This document shows positions 6,483 to 12,818 of a DNA stretch of 24,539 nt, piece after piece. The DNA is taken from contig NZ_JAILQF010000333.1 of the NCBI RefSeq assembly GCF_024699075.1, forward strand, positions 1 to 24,539. The letters are read 5' to 3'. Under the pieces are notes generated by a model. That model was not told where the DNA came from and made no database searches. It worked only from the letters and a program-made list of their open reading frames with translations. Source of the DNA: Butyrivibrio sp. (GTDB lineage Bacteria; Bacillota_A; Clostridia; Lachnospirales; Lachnospiraceae). The position numbers and the translations under genes were made by a program. Numbering within the stretch: the first letter of the stretch is position 1; every line of letters begins with the position of its first letter.

Positions 6483-7925
6483 ATGATGAAGTATTTACAA
6501 AAGATCGGTAAATCTCTGATGCTTCCTGTAGCGGTTCTTCCTGCAGCAGGTATTCTCTATGGTATCGGATATTGGATTGATCCAACAGGTTGGGGTGCCA
6601 ACAGTATTGTGGCAGCTTTCCTTATTAAGGCTGCGTCGGCTATCATCGACCAGATCCCGATTCTGTTTGCTATTGGCGTATCTGTAGGTATGGCCAAGGA
6701 TCATGATGGAACCAGTGCTCTTGCAGGTCTTGTTTCATTTCTTATGATCACAACGCTTCTTAGTACAGGCGCTGTAGCAATGTACCTGGGTGTTTCTGCT
6801 GAAGAGGTTCCTGCTGCATTTGGCAAGATCAGCAATGCATTTATAGGTATTCTTTCAGGTATTATAGGTTCTTCCTGCTATAACAGATTTAAAGATACAA
6901 AGCTACCTGACTGGCTGGCATTCTTTAGCGGCAAGAGATGTGTTGCTATAGTAACAGCTGTTGTATCAGTTCTTGTAGCTGTCATTCTTTACTTTGTATG
7001 GCCTGTTATCTTCTCAGCTCTTGTAGCTTTTGGTAAAGCAATCCTTGGTCTTGGTGCTGTAGGTGCAGGTATCTACGCAATGCTCAACAGAGCACTTATT
7101 CCACTTGGACTTCACCATGCACTTAATGCTGTATTCTGGTTTGATACAGCAGGAATCAATGATCTGGGTCTCTTCTGGTCAGGCGCAGATGGAGCAGTAA
7201 AGGGTGTTACAGGTCAGTATATGACAGGCTTCTTCCCTGTTATGATGTTCGGTCTTCCGGCTGGAGCTCTTGCAATGTATCACACAGCTAAGGATTCCAA
7301 GAAAAAAGCTGCAGCATCATTATTGTTTGCAGGTTCACTTGCTTCATTCTTTACAGGTATCACAGAGCCTTTGGAATTTGCATTTATGTTTATGGCACCA
7401 GGTCTTTATCTTGTACACGCTGTTCTTACTGGTGTCTCTGCAATTGTATGTTCACTTCTTCCTTTCAGAATTGGATTCAACTTCTCAGCAGGTCTTGTTG
7501 ACTGGATATTAAGCTTTAAGGCTCCTATGGCTGTGAATCCATGGATGCTCATTCCTGTAGGTCTTGTATTTGCAGTTATTTATTATGTAATATTTAGATT
7601 AGTTATTACAAAGTTCGATCTTAAGACTCCGGGACGTGCTGAAGATGATGAGGAGACTGAAGATGACGTAGAACTTTCAAATGATGATTATACAGCTACT
7701 GCTCAGTGTATTATTGAAGGACTTGGCGGCAAAGACAACATTACTGATATTGATTACTGTGCAACACGAATTCGTGCTGAGATAAGTGATTATACTCAGG
7801 TTGATGAAAAGAAGATCAAGAAAGCCGGAGTTGCTGGTGTTATTCGTCCATCCAAGACAACTGTCCAGGTTGTAGTTGGAACCAAGGTTCAGTTCGTATA
7901 CGACGAAATCAAGAAGATGCTGTAA
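6483..7925 (+). CDS. PTS EIICB permease, N-acetylglucosamine/glucose family (NagE-like)
   Basis: A 480-residue membrane permease ordered IIC then IIB. The N-terminal 'IGKSLMLPVAVLPAAGILYGIGYW' and many hydrophobic segments form IIC. 'GITEPLEFAFMFMAP' is the conserved substrate loop, and 'DLKTPGRAEDD' is the linker. IIB carries the phosphocysteine in 'DYCATRIR' (C426) and ends at 'VYDEIKKML'. The stretch 'YMTGFFPVMMFGLPAGALAMYHTA' and 'FNFSAGLVDW' look closer to NagE than to PtsG, so GlcNAc is the favoured substrate; glucose cannot be excluded. ATGs at 6483 and 6486 share the AAGGAGG site. The EIIA gene immediately upstream supplies the missing domain. Confidence 0.93.
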   Translation: MMKYLQKIGKSLMLPVAVLPAAGILYGIGYWIDPTGWGANSIVAAFLIKAASAIIDQIPILFAIGVSVGMAKDHDGTSALAGLVSFLMITTLLSTGAVAMYLGVSAEEVPAAFGKISNAFIGILSGIIGSSCYNRFKDTKLPDWLAFFSGKRCVAIVTAVVSVLVAVILYFVWPVIFSALVAFGKAILGLGAVGAGIYAMLNRALIPLGLHHALNAVFWFDTAGINDLGLFWSGADGAVKGVTGQYMTGFFPVMMFGLPAGALAMYHTAKDSKKKAAASLLFAGSLASFFTGITEPLEFAFMFMAPGLYLVHAVLTGVSAIVCSLLPFRIGFNFSAGLVDWILSFKAPMAVNPWMLIPVGLVFAVIYYVIFRLVITKFDLKTPGRAEDDEETEDDVELSNDDYTATAQCIIEGLGGKDNITDIDYCATRIRAEISDYTQVDEKKIKKAGVAGVIRPSKTTVQVVVGTKVQFVYDEIKKML

Positions 7926-7942
7926 TTCAAACATAGCGCATT

Positions 7943-7976
7943 AAAAATCCCTTGCGATTTGAGCAAGGGATTTTTT
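7943..7976 (+). terminator. Rho-independent terminator after the PTS operon
   Basis: AAAAATCCCTTGC (7943-7955) pairs with GCAAGGGATTTTT (7963-7975) as a perfect 13-bp stem with a 7-base loop and a T tract. The ATCCCTTGC/GCAAGGGAT core is the same as the outer ends of the foldback at 10042-10139, so it may be a minimal relative of that repeat. The flanking A and T runs make it bidirectional. Confidence 0.88.
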
Positions 7977-7996
7977 GGTGTGCCGAGTTTGAAAGT

Positions 7997-8042
7997 TGCG
8001 GCGGCGCATTCTCGTGACTTTAGTCGTGAGTTAGCCGCCGCA
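7997..8042. repeat. GC-rich hairpin, second palindrome after the PTS operon
   Basis: TGCGGCGGC (7997-8005) pairs with GCCGCCGCA (8034-8042), and within it CTCGTGACT (8011-8019) pairs with AGTCGTGAG (8022-8030) including two G-U pairs. The GC content is far above the surroundings. It follows a complete terminator by only 20 bases, so it is not needed for termination of the PTS transcript. It may be a dispersed palindromic repeat unit or a second terminator (CCTTTTATTT follows). Confidence 0.65.
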
Positions 8043-8103
8043 CCTTTTATTTAATGTTATTGAATGAAATAGAATATGCCTTTTAAACAGAATATAGTTA
8101 AAT

Positions 8104-8135
8104 TGTGAAATAAAGTTCACAGTTTTAGGTATAAT
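8104..8135 (+). promoter_or_regulatory. Candidate promoter with a CRP/FNR-like dyad
   Basis: TATAAT at 8130-8135 is a consensus -10, 75 bases before the start of the secreted protein gene. The -35 region is occupied by TGTGAA (8104-8109) and TTCACA (8116-8121), a perfect dyad with a 6-base centre. It resembles a CRP/FNR-family site but is two bases longer than the E. coli CRP consensus spacing. Control by a Crp/Fnr protein is an inference. No proper -35 hexamer at 17 bases is visible, which would fit an activator-dependent promoter. Confidence 0.45.
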
Positions 8136-8209
8136 TTAACTTCGCCATTTACTATTAATACAACAAAAGTTTTGTATATGGGGGCAACCCCAGGAAATGG
8201 AGAGGGATA

Positions 8210-9967
8210 GTGAAAAATAAAAAAATCTTAATGGGCGTACTTGGTGCAAGCCTTGTCGCAACTGCATCTGTTTCTGCTTATGCTGTATCAGTATCATCTG
8301 ACGTTGAAGGTGAGAGCTATACAAATTCTACGGATGGCGAGAATGCAATTTTAGTAGATGGTGATACAGTAAAACTTGATAATATCACCGTTAATAAAAC
8401 AGGTGATTCTTCAGGAGACGATGCTGACTTTTATGGAGAAAATGCAGCCATACTTGCTACAAATGGCGCAAATCTTACAATTACAGATTCCAAAGTAACT
8501 ACAAATGGAGCTCATGCCAATGGTGTATTCAGCTATGGCGAAGGGACTGTTGTAAATGTATCTGATACAACAATTACAACAAGCTCCAATAATTCCGGCG
8601 GTATCATGACAACCGGCGGAGCTACGATGAATGCAAGTAATCTGACTATTACTACATCAGGCGGTTCATCTGCAGCTATCAGAAGTGACAGAGGCGGCGG
8701 AGATGTAAATGTTGAAGGAGGAACTTATTCAACATCAGGTTCCGGTTCACCTGCAATATATTCAACAGCAGACATTTCTGTATCTAATGCAACCCTTAAG
8801 GCAACAACATCTGAAGCTGTCGTTGTAGAGGGCGGTAATAGTGTAAGTCTTACAAATGTATCGGCAACAGGTAATAATACCAAGAATTCTCAATCTGATG
8901 AATACAAGAATGTACTTATATATCAGTCTATGTCAGGAGATGCTTCTGAAGGCACATCCTCTTTTACCATGACAGGTGGAAGCATGACTTCAAATAATGG
9001 CCACATGTTCTTTGTAACCAATACTACATGTACTATAAATCTTTCTGATGTTGACTTTACATATGCTGATGGAGACTTCTTAAGAGCAGCAGCTGATGCA
9101 TGGGGAAGCAGTGGTTCAAATGGTGGTAACGTAACATTAAATGCTACAAGCCAGGACATTGATGGAGCAATAACTGTAGATTCTGTATCAAGCCTTAATA
9201 TGTACCTTGCAGACGGTTCTTCATATGACGGTGCTATTAACACAAGCTCCGAACAGGGATCTGTATATGTAAGTCTTGATGATGACAGTACATGGAGTCT
9301 TACAGGGGATTCTTATATTACATCACTTACTTGCGATGAAGATGCGATTGAGCTTAATGACTATAACCTTTATGTAAATGGCGTGCTTTATGAAGAGGGA
9401 ACTGCCAGCACAGGAAGTTCTGTAGAAGGATCATCTTATGAGCTTAGTTCAAATACTTATACAGGTACTATTACAGAGATAAGCGAAGATTCTATAACAC
9501 TTGAAGTGTCAGGTATGCCAGGTGGTGGTATGCCGTCAGGCGAAGCTCCTGATATGGAGAATGGTTCCGGTAGTGGCTTATCAAGTGAAGATGGTATGGG
9601 AATGCCTCCAGGAGATATGCCGTCCGGAGAAAAGCCATCAGGCGAAATGCCATCAGGCGAAATGCCATCAGGCGAAATGCCGTCAGGTGAAATGCCATCT
9701 GGTGAAAAACCATCAGGACAGATGCCTTCAGGCGAAAAACCTTCTGATATTCCTTCTGATGGAGCATCATTTGATGCATCTGATATGCCTGAAATGAATG
9801 GCCAGATGCCATCAGGCGAAATGCCATCAGGAGATATGGAAAGTAAATCTGTAACCTTTGAAACATCAGAAGATTATACAGATGATTTCGAAGTAGGAGA
9901 TATGGTTACGATCACACTTGAAGATGGTGTAGTAGTATCAATTGAGGCTGCTGCAACTAATCAATAA
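8210..9967 (+). CDS. Secreted beta-helix carbohydrate-binding-like protein with MPSGE repeats
   Basis: A 585-residue protein starting at GTG. GGAGAGGG lies about 6 bases upstream, and the GTG gives a KNKK n-region, while the next Met would lose it. Residues 1-25 are a signal peptide ending AYA. Residues 26-390 are Thr/Ser/Asn/Gly-rich beta-helix rungs ('NLTITDSKVTTNGAHANGVF', 'TMNASNLTITTSGG'), resembling Cthe_2159-type carbohydrate-binding proteins. Residues ~415-435 and ~555-580 ('TGTITEISEDSITLEV', 'DDFEVGDMVTITLEDGVVVSI') look like the two halves of a small OB-like barrel, split by a low-complexity MPGG/MPSGE/KPSGE insertion. No LPXTG or transmembrane anchor is seen, so it is probably released or loosely attached. 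Pectin or plant-wall binding is an inference. Confidence 0.85.
   Translation: MKNKKILMGVLGASLVATASVSAYAVSVSSDVEGESYTNSTDGENAILVDGDTVKLDNITVNKTGDSSGDDADFYGENAAILATNGANLTITDSKVTTNGAHANGVFSYGEGTVVNVSDTTITTSSNNSGGIMTTGGATMNASNLTITTSGGSSAAIRSDRGGGDVNVEGGTYSTSGSGSPAIYSTADISVSNATLKATTSEAVVVEGGNSVSLTNVSATGNNTKNSQSDEYKNVLIYQSMSGDASEGTSSFTMTGGSMTSNNGHMFFVTNTTCTINLSDVDFTYADGDFLRAAADAWGSSGSNGGNVTLNATSQDIDGAITVDSVSSLNMYLADGSSYDGAINTSSEQGSVYVSLDDDSTWSLTGDSYITSLTCDEDAIELNDYNLYVNGVLYEEGTASTGSSVEGSSYELSSNTYTGTITEISEDSITLEVSGMPGGGMPSGEAPDMENGSGSGLSSEDGMGMPPGDMPSGEKPSGEMPSGEMPSGEMPSGEMPSGEKPSGQMPSGEKPSDIPSDGASFDASDMPEMNGQMPSGEMPSGDMESKSVTFETSEDYTDDFEVGDMVTITLEDGVVVSIEAAATNQ
9617..9736 (+). repeat. Eight tandem 15-bp coding repeats (MPSGE/KPSGE)
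   Basis: Eight 15-base units close to ATGCCATCAGGCGAA encode five-residue steps MPSGE, KPSGE, four MPSGE, KPSGQ and MPSGE. Two further units lie near 9807-9835, and degenerate ones surround the array. Because 15 is a multiple of three, copy-number change by slippage would alter protein length without a frameshift. The repeat also holds other reading frames open, which explains spurious overlapping frames here. Confidence 0.95.
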
Positions 9968-10041
9968 TAACTAAGTGAAGCCTCACACGACTGTTACGAG
10001 AATTCTTCGCTGAATTTTCATACTTTATTATAATAAGATTT

Positions 10042-10139
10042 ATCCCTTGCAAGTTGATCATCTTAGGTAACCTATAAAGGATTTTCCTGTCGTAAAATCA
10101 TATTTACAGGTTGCCCAAGATATCAAATTTGCAAGGGAT
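10042..10139. repeat. 98-bp foldback element, short form, between convergent genes
   Basis: ATCCCTTGCAA at 10042 and TTGCAAGGGAT ending at 10139 are the ends of two ~45-base arms that pair with few mismatches. The interior contains GGTAACCTATAAA against TTTACAGGTTGCC. The right arm, reverse-complemented (CTTGCAAATTTGAT then GGCAACCTGTAAA), matches the left end of the 242-bp element at 3494 (CTTGCAAATTTGAT then GGCAGCCTGTAAA). A TTTTTT run follows on the plus strand, so it could terminate the upstream secreted-protein transcript. The rest of the gap (9968-10041 and 10140-10216) shows nothing else clear. Confidence 0.85.
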
Positions 10140-10216
10140 TTTTTGTAGAGTATAAAGTTTGATAAATAATCAATTTATGTTAACTATGCTACTTTTGTAC
10201 TAACTATCAGTATGGG

Positions 10217-11173
10217 TTACTGAAGCGGTACATATCCGCTTTCTTTTATTATCTGTTGCCCTTCGTCTGAGAGGACAAAATCCATAACAACCTGAATGTT
10301 AGGATTGTCATTGGAAGAGTCATATACAGCGTAGAGATAGTTTGTTATTGGATAGCTTCCATTTGCTATATTTTCTTCATCAGGATATATTCCGTTTATT
10401 GATAGTATCTTGACGTCAGGATTCTTATTAAGTCCTTGCACATAATACCTGAAAGAAAAACCAATAGCCCTTCCTGTTAAGATTCCGTTTAATGAGCGGT
10501 GCATTTCAACTCCGTCCATAAAGGCCAGCATGGCTGTCTGACTTCCGCTTCCGACATTACGCTGAACAGCGTCAACTAAGCGGTCATCACCGCCGACTTC
10601 AGACCAGTTTGTAATACTGCCTGAATACAATCCTTTGACTTCATCTACGGTAAGATCATCAACAGGGTTATTTTGGCCCACAATAAAGACAAAAGCTTCA
10701 TAGCCGATAGGAACAAATGTAAGCTCAACGCCCTGCTCTTTGGCATATTCAAGCTGCTCTTTAGAGGGCTCGGCGCAGAATACTATATCTGCATCACCGT
10801 CTACGACTGCCTTGTAAGCACCTCTCGTATTGCGATACTTAAGTGCACTGTCAGATGTGAAGTCTGTGCCGTCAAATATGACGCTATCACTAGGATAGAT
10901 GGCATCAACAAAAGAAGAGAATACCGGATAAAGAGCTGCTGCACCGTCAATAACAGGAAGGTCACCTGTAAGCTTTACATCTGTTTCAATGTGTACTATT
11001 TGCGAATCTTCTTCAAATGGAAGATAATCTGATACATTAATAGAACGGCTTTTCATCTCACTACTTTGATTATTAAAGTATCTTTTAGTGACTATGTTAT
11101 AGCACATGACATTTAAGATGACATAGAGAAGGATGAAAGCAGTGATTGTGATCAGCTGATTTTTAAGTTTCAA
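10217..11173 (-). CDS. Membrane-anchored PstS-like (phosphate-type) binding protein
   Basis: About 318 residues. One N-terminal hydrophobic segment (roughly residues 7-27) lacks a lipobox Cys, so it should be a signal anchor. The rest is a periplasmic-binding-protein fold of the PstS class: 'DLPVIDGAAALYPVFSSFVDAIYP', 'ADIVFCAEPSKEQLEYAKEQG', 'LTVDEVKGLYSGSITNWSEVGG', 'RNVGSGSQTAMLAFM', and the C-terminal 'VVMDFVLSDEGQQIIKESGYVPL'. I favour the TTG at 11173 because AGGGGGTGAT, nearly the full anti-16S complement, lies 5 bases before it; a GTG at 11182 falls within that site. No pstCAB genes are adjacent. It is the last of three minus-strand genes with two tiny membrane proteins. Phosphate or another oxyanion as ligand is an inference. 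Confidence 0.85.
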   Translation of the reverse strand: MKLKNQLITITAFILLYVILNVMCYNIVTKRYFNNQSSEMKSRSINVSDYLPFEEDSQIVHIETDVKLTGDLPVIDGAAALYPVFSSFVDAIYPSDSVIFDGTDFTSDSALKYRNTRGAYKAVVDGDADIVFCAEPSKEQLEYAKEQGVELTFVPIGYEAFVFIVGQNNPVDDLTVDEVKGLYSGSITNWSEVGGDDRLVDAVQRNVGSGSQTAMLAFMDGVEMHRSLNGILTGRAIGFSFRYYVQGLNKNPDVKILSINGIYPDEENIANGSYPITNYLYAVYDSSNDNPNIQVVMDFVLSDEGQQIIKESGYVPLQ

Positions 11174-11178
11174 TCTTA

Positions 11179-11316
11179 TCACCCCCTGTTAGCCACATAT
11201 GAGATGATAGAGCAGTCTTTATATAGCACATATGAAAATATAAGCAAGGCTGTAAGGCTGGCTAATCCTAGTACTGTTATCAGTAACAGTATCATATAAT
11301 ATTTTTTTTCGCTCAT
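11179..11316 (-). CDS. Small single-pass membrane protein (45 aa)
   Basis: A 45-residue frame starting MSEKKYYMILLLITVLGLAS with one hydrophobic helix of about 24 residues (positions 8-31) and a short tail ending SYVANRG. The ATG at 11316 has a GAGG ribosome binding site and starts 8 bases after the preceding gene's stop. Its stop overlaps the Shine-Dalgarno sequence of the PstS-like gene, so the two are probably coupled. No family is recognised. It may be a subunit or anchor partner of its two membrane-associated neighbours. Confidence 0.65.
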   Translation of the reverse strand: MSEKKYYMILLLITVLGLASLTALLIFSYVLYKDCSIISYVANRG

Positions 11317-11324
11317 GATAAACC

Positions 11325-11549
11325 TCACATATTTTCAATCATTAAAGATAAAAGTACATAGATAGAAAAGTATATTAAAAGAATACAAAAGAGAGCTATG
11401 CCTAAAAAGATGCTAATAGCCAAATAGGCTCTTCTGTGCGTTTTATCATTTTTGTCTGCAAGTCTGTATTTGTAAATAGAGTAGATGAAACCGGCCAAAA
11501 TCCCGACAGGAATCCCGAACATTAAAAAATATAAAACAATTGTTTCCAT
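11325..11549 (-). CDS. Small two-pass membrane protein (74 aa)
   Basis: A 74-residue protein with two predicted membrane helices (about residues 4-26 and 42-70) joined by a charged loop 'KYRLADKNDKTHRRA'. The ATG is preceded by GGGGGGA at a good distance. It is the first gene of the minus-strand trio that ends in the PstS-like protein. An extended -10 promoter sequence lies 35 bases upstream. No family is recognised and no function can be assigned. Confidence 0.7.
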   Translation of the reverse strand: METIVLYFLMFGIPVGILAGFIYSIYKYRLADKNDKTHRRAYLAISIFLGIALFCILLIYFSIYVLLSLMIENM

Positions 11550-11583
11550 AAAATTGTCCCCCCAATAAAAATGATTTTGTAAG

Positions 11584-11592
11584 ATTATAGCA
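11584..11592 (-). promoter_or_regulatory. Extended -10 promoter for the minus-strand trio
   Basis: On the minus strand TGCTATAAT is a consensus -10 with the TGn extension, 35 bases upstream of the 74-aa gene start. The -35 region (TTCCTT-like) is poor, as is acceptable for extended -10 promoters. Confidence 0.5.
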
Positions 11593-11670
11593 TGAGATAA
11601 TCATATAAGGAACTGCTTTTTGATGTTATTTCAAACAAAAATAGTGCTTAGACAATTCATAAATTATGAT

Positions 11671-11698
11671 TTGCATTTATCGATAAAACGAATAAAAT
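11671..11698 (+). promoter_or_regulatory. Candidate promoter for the DUF6465-parA pair
   Basis: TTGCAT (11671-11676), 16 bases, TAAAAT (11693-11698), 32 bases before the DUF6465 start. It is divergent from the minus-strand promoter at 11584. Confidence 0.45.
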
Positions 11699-11730
11699 AG
11701 ATACTATAGATTTGATATAGGAGGAGAACA

Positions 11731-11985
11731 ATGGCCAGAAAAAGTAGTGTTGAGAGAGCTAATGAAATTGCCGGAGGCTTTGCTACGGCAAAAAAGAACA
11801 TTGTAGTGCAGTTTGGAAGCAAGGAACGAGCAACTGATGATATACTTTCAGTCATTAAAAGTGACATGCTTTCAAAGGGATTTAAGGATGCTGACTTTGA
11901 TAAGGTCGATGTCTATATTAAACCCGAGGAACAGAAAATATTCTATGTGGTTAACGATACTGTAAGCGGCAGTATAGATTTTTAA
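11731..11985 (+). CDS. DUF6465 family protein
   Basis: An 84-residue protein matching the pattern of DUF6465, a small Lachnospiraceae family: 'KKNIVVQFGSKERATDDILSVIKSDMLSKG' followed by 'VDVYIKPEEQKIFYVVNDTVSGSIDF'. The second half reads as a compact beta-rich fold. Function is unknown. A strong site, AGGAGGAG, precedes the ATG. A ParA ATPase gene follows after 15 bases, so the two are co-transcribed. A link to chromosome or cargo positioning is only suggested by this pairing. Confidence 0.82.
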   Translation: MARKSSVERANEIAGGFATAKKNIVVQFGSKERATDDILSVIKSDMLSKGFKDADFDKVDVYIKPEEQKIFYVVNDTVSGSIDF

Positions 11986-12000
11986 CGGGGAGGGGATAAT

Positions 12001-12759
12001 ATGGCAACAGTATTCGTTGTAGCTAATCAAAAAGGTGGTATCGGTAAGAGTACAACAGCAACTAATCTTGCAGGAATCCTATCCAAAGAAGCAAAGACTC
12101 TTTTGATAGATGCAGATCCTCAGGGCAATAGCACAAGTACTTATGATGCAAAGATCGAAGATGTAGCAACTTTATATGACGTAATGATAGACTCAGATAA
12201 GCTTCCTATAACTGAAGCAATCCAGCATACACCAAATGGAGATATAGTTGCATCAGATCCTCTGCTTGTAAAAGCCGAGAAGATGCTTGATGGTGATGTG
12301 GAAGGGTTCTACAGACTTAAGGATGCGCTTGAAGAGCTTGATGGATATGAATATATTGTTATAGATACTGCACCTTCACTTAATATCATTTTGTATAACT
12401 GTCTTATTGCAGCAGATAAGGTCATAATCCCTGTGACTGCAGATGCATATGCCATGCAGGGTATAAGGCAGCTCTATGATACGATCATGGCTGTAAAGAG
12501 AAGACAGAACAAGAATCTTTCCATAGCTGGTCTTTTACTTGTAAGATATGCAGGAAGATCAAATCTTGAGCGTGATACAAGAGAATCTATAGAAACAAGT
12601 GCTAATGAGATGGGCACCTGCCTTTTTAAGACAGTAATAAGAGAGTGCGTTAAGACTAAGGAAGCTCAGGAGCAGAAAAAGCTCCTTATAGATTATGCTC
12701 CTAAATGCAATACCTGTCTTGACTATCTTGATTTTGCAAGGGAAGTTGTAAACCAGTAA
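12001..12759 (+). CDS. ParA/Soj-type ATPase without an adjacent parB
   Basis: A 252-residue protein with the deviant Walker A 'KGGIGKST' (signature K11, K16), the switch/A' motif 'LLIDADPQGNST', the Walker B-like 'YIVIDTAPS', and the ParA C-terminal region 'RYAGRSNLERDTRESIE'. ParA proteins dimerise on ATP and bind DNA nonspecifically to move chromosome origins, plasmids or protein cargo. There is no parB, parS-like repeat or replication gene nearby, so it is an orphan ParA. The ribosome binding site GGGGAGGGG is strong. Its partner may be the DUF6465 protein upstream (inference) or a ParB encoded elsewhere. Confidence 0.93.
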   Translation: MATVFVVANQKGGIGKSTTATNLAGILSKEAKTLLIDADPQGNSTSTYDAKIEDVATLYDVMIDSDKLPITEAIQHTPNGDIVASDPLLVKAEKMLDGDVEGFYRLKDALEELDGYEYIVIDTAPSLNIILYNCLIAADKVIIPVTADAYAMQGIRQLYDTIMAVKRRQNKNLSIAGLLLVRYAGRSNLERDTRESIETSANEMGTCLFKTVIRECVKTKEAQEQKKLLIDYAPKCNTCLDYLDFAREVVNQ

Positions 12760-12818
12760 AAATACCAAATAGCAAATATGAAATTAATTAAGCAAAATTG
12801 AAAGATTAAGGATGTGCT

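Noticed and set aside
9617..9736. CRISPR-like array
   Set aside because: Units are 15 bp without spacers and in frame with the secreted protein, so they are coding repeats.
9492..9866. Frames on both strands over the MPSGE repeat
   Set aside because: The 15-bp repeat keeps every frame open; the encoded FRLMA- and KCHQA-type repeats are by-products.
10156..10176. FNR-like box TTGATAAATAATCAA near the end of the PstS-like gene
   Set aside because: The spacer is five bases and not four, and it lies downstream of both convergent genes where no promoter is expected.
10673..11032. Plus-strand 119-codon frame opposite the PstS-like gene
   Set aside because: No ribosome binding site or motif; the opposite strand encodes a recognisable binding protein.
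12001..12759. ParA as evidence of a plasmid or integrative element
   Set aside because: No replication, relaxase, integrase, parB or parS-like repeats are nearby, and flanking genes look chromosomal.
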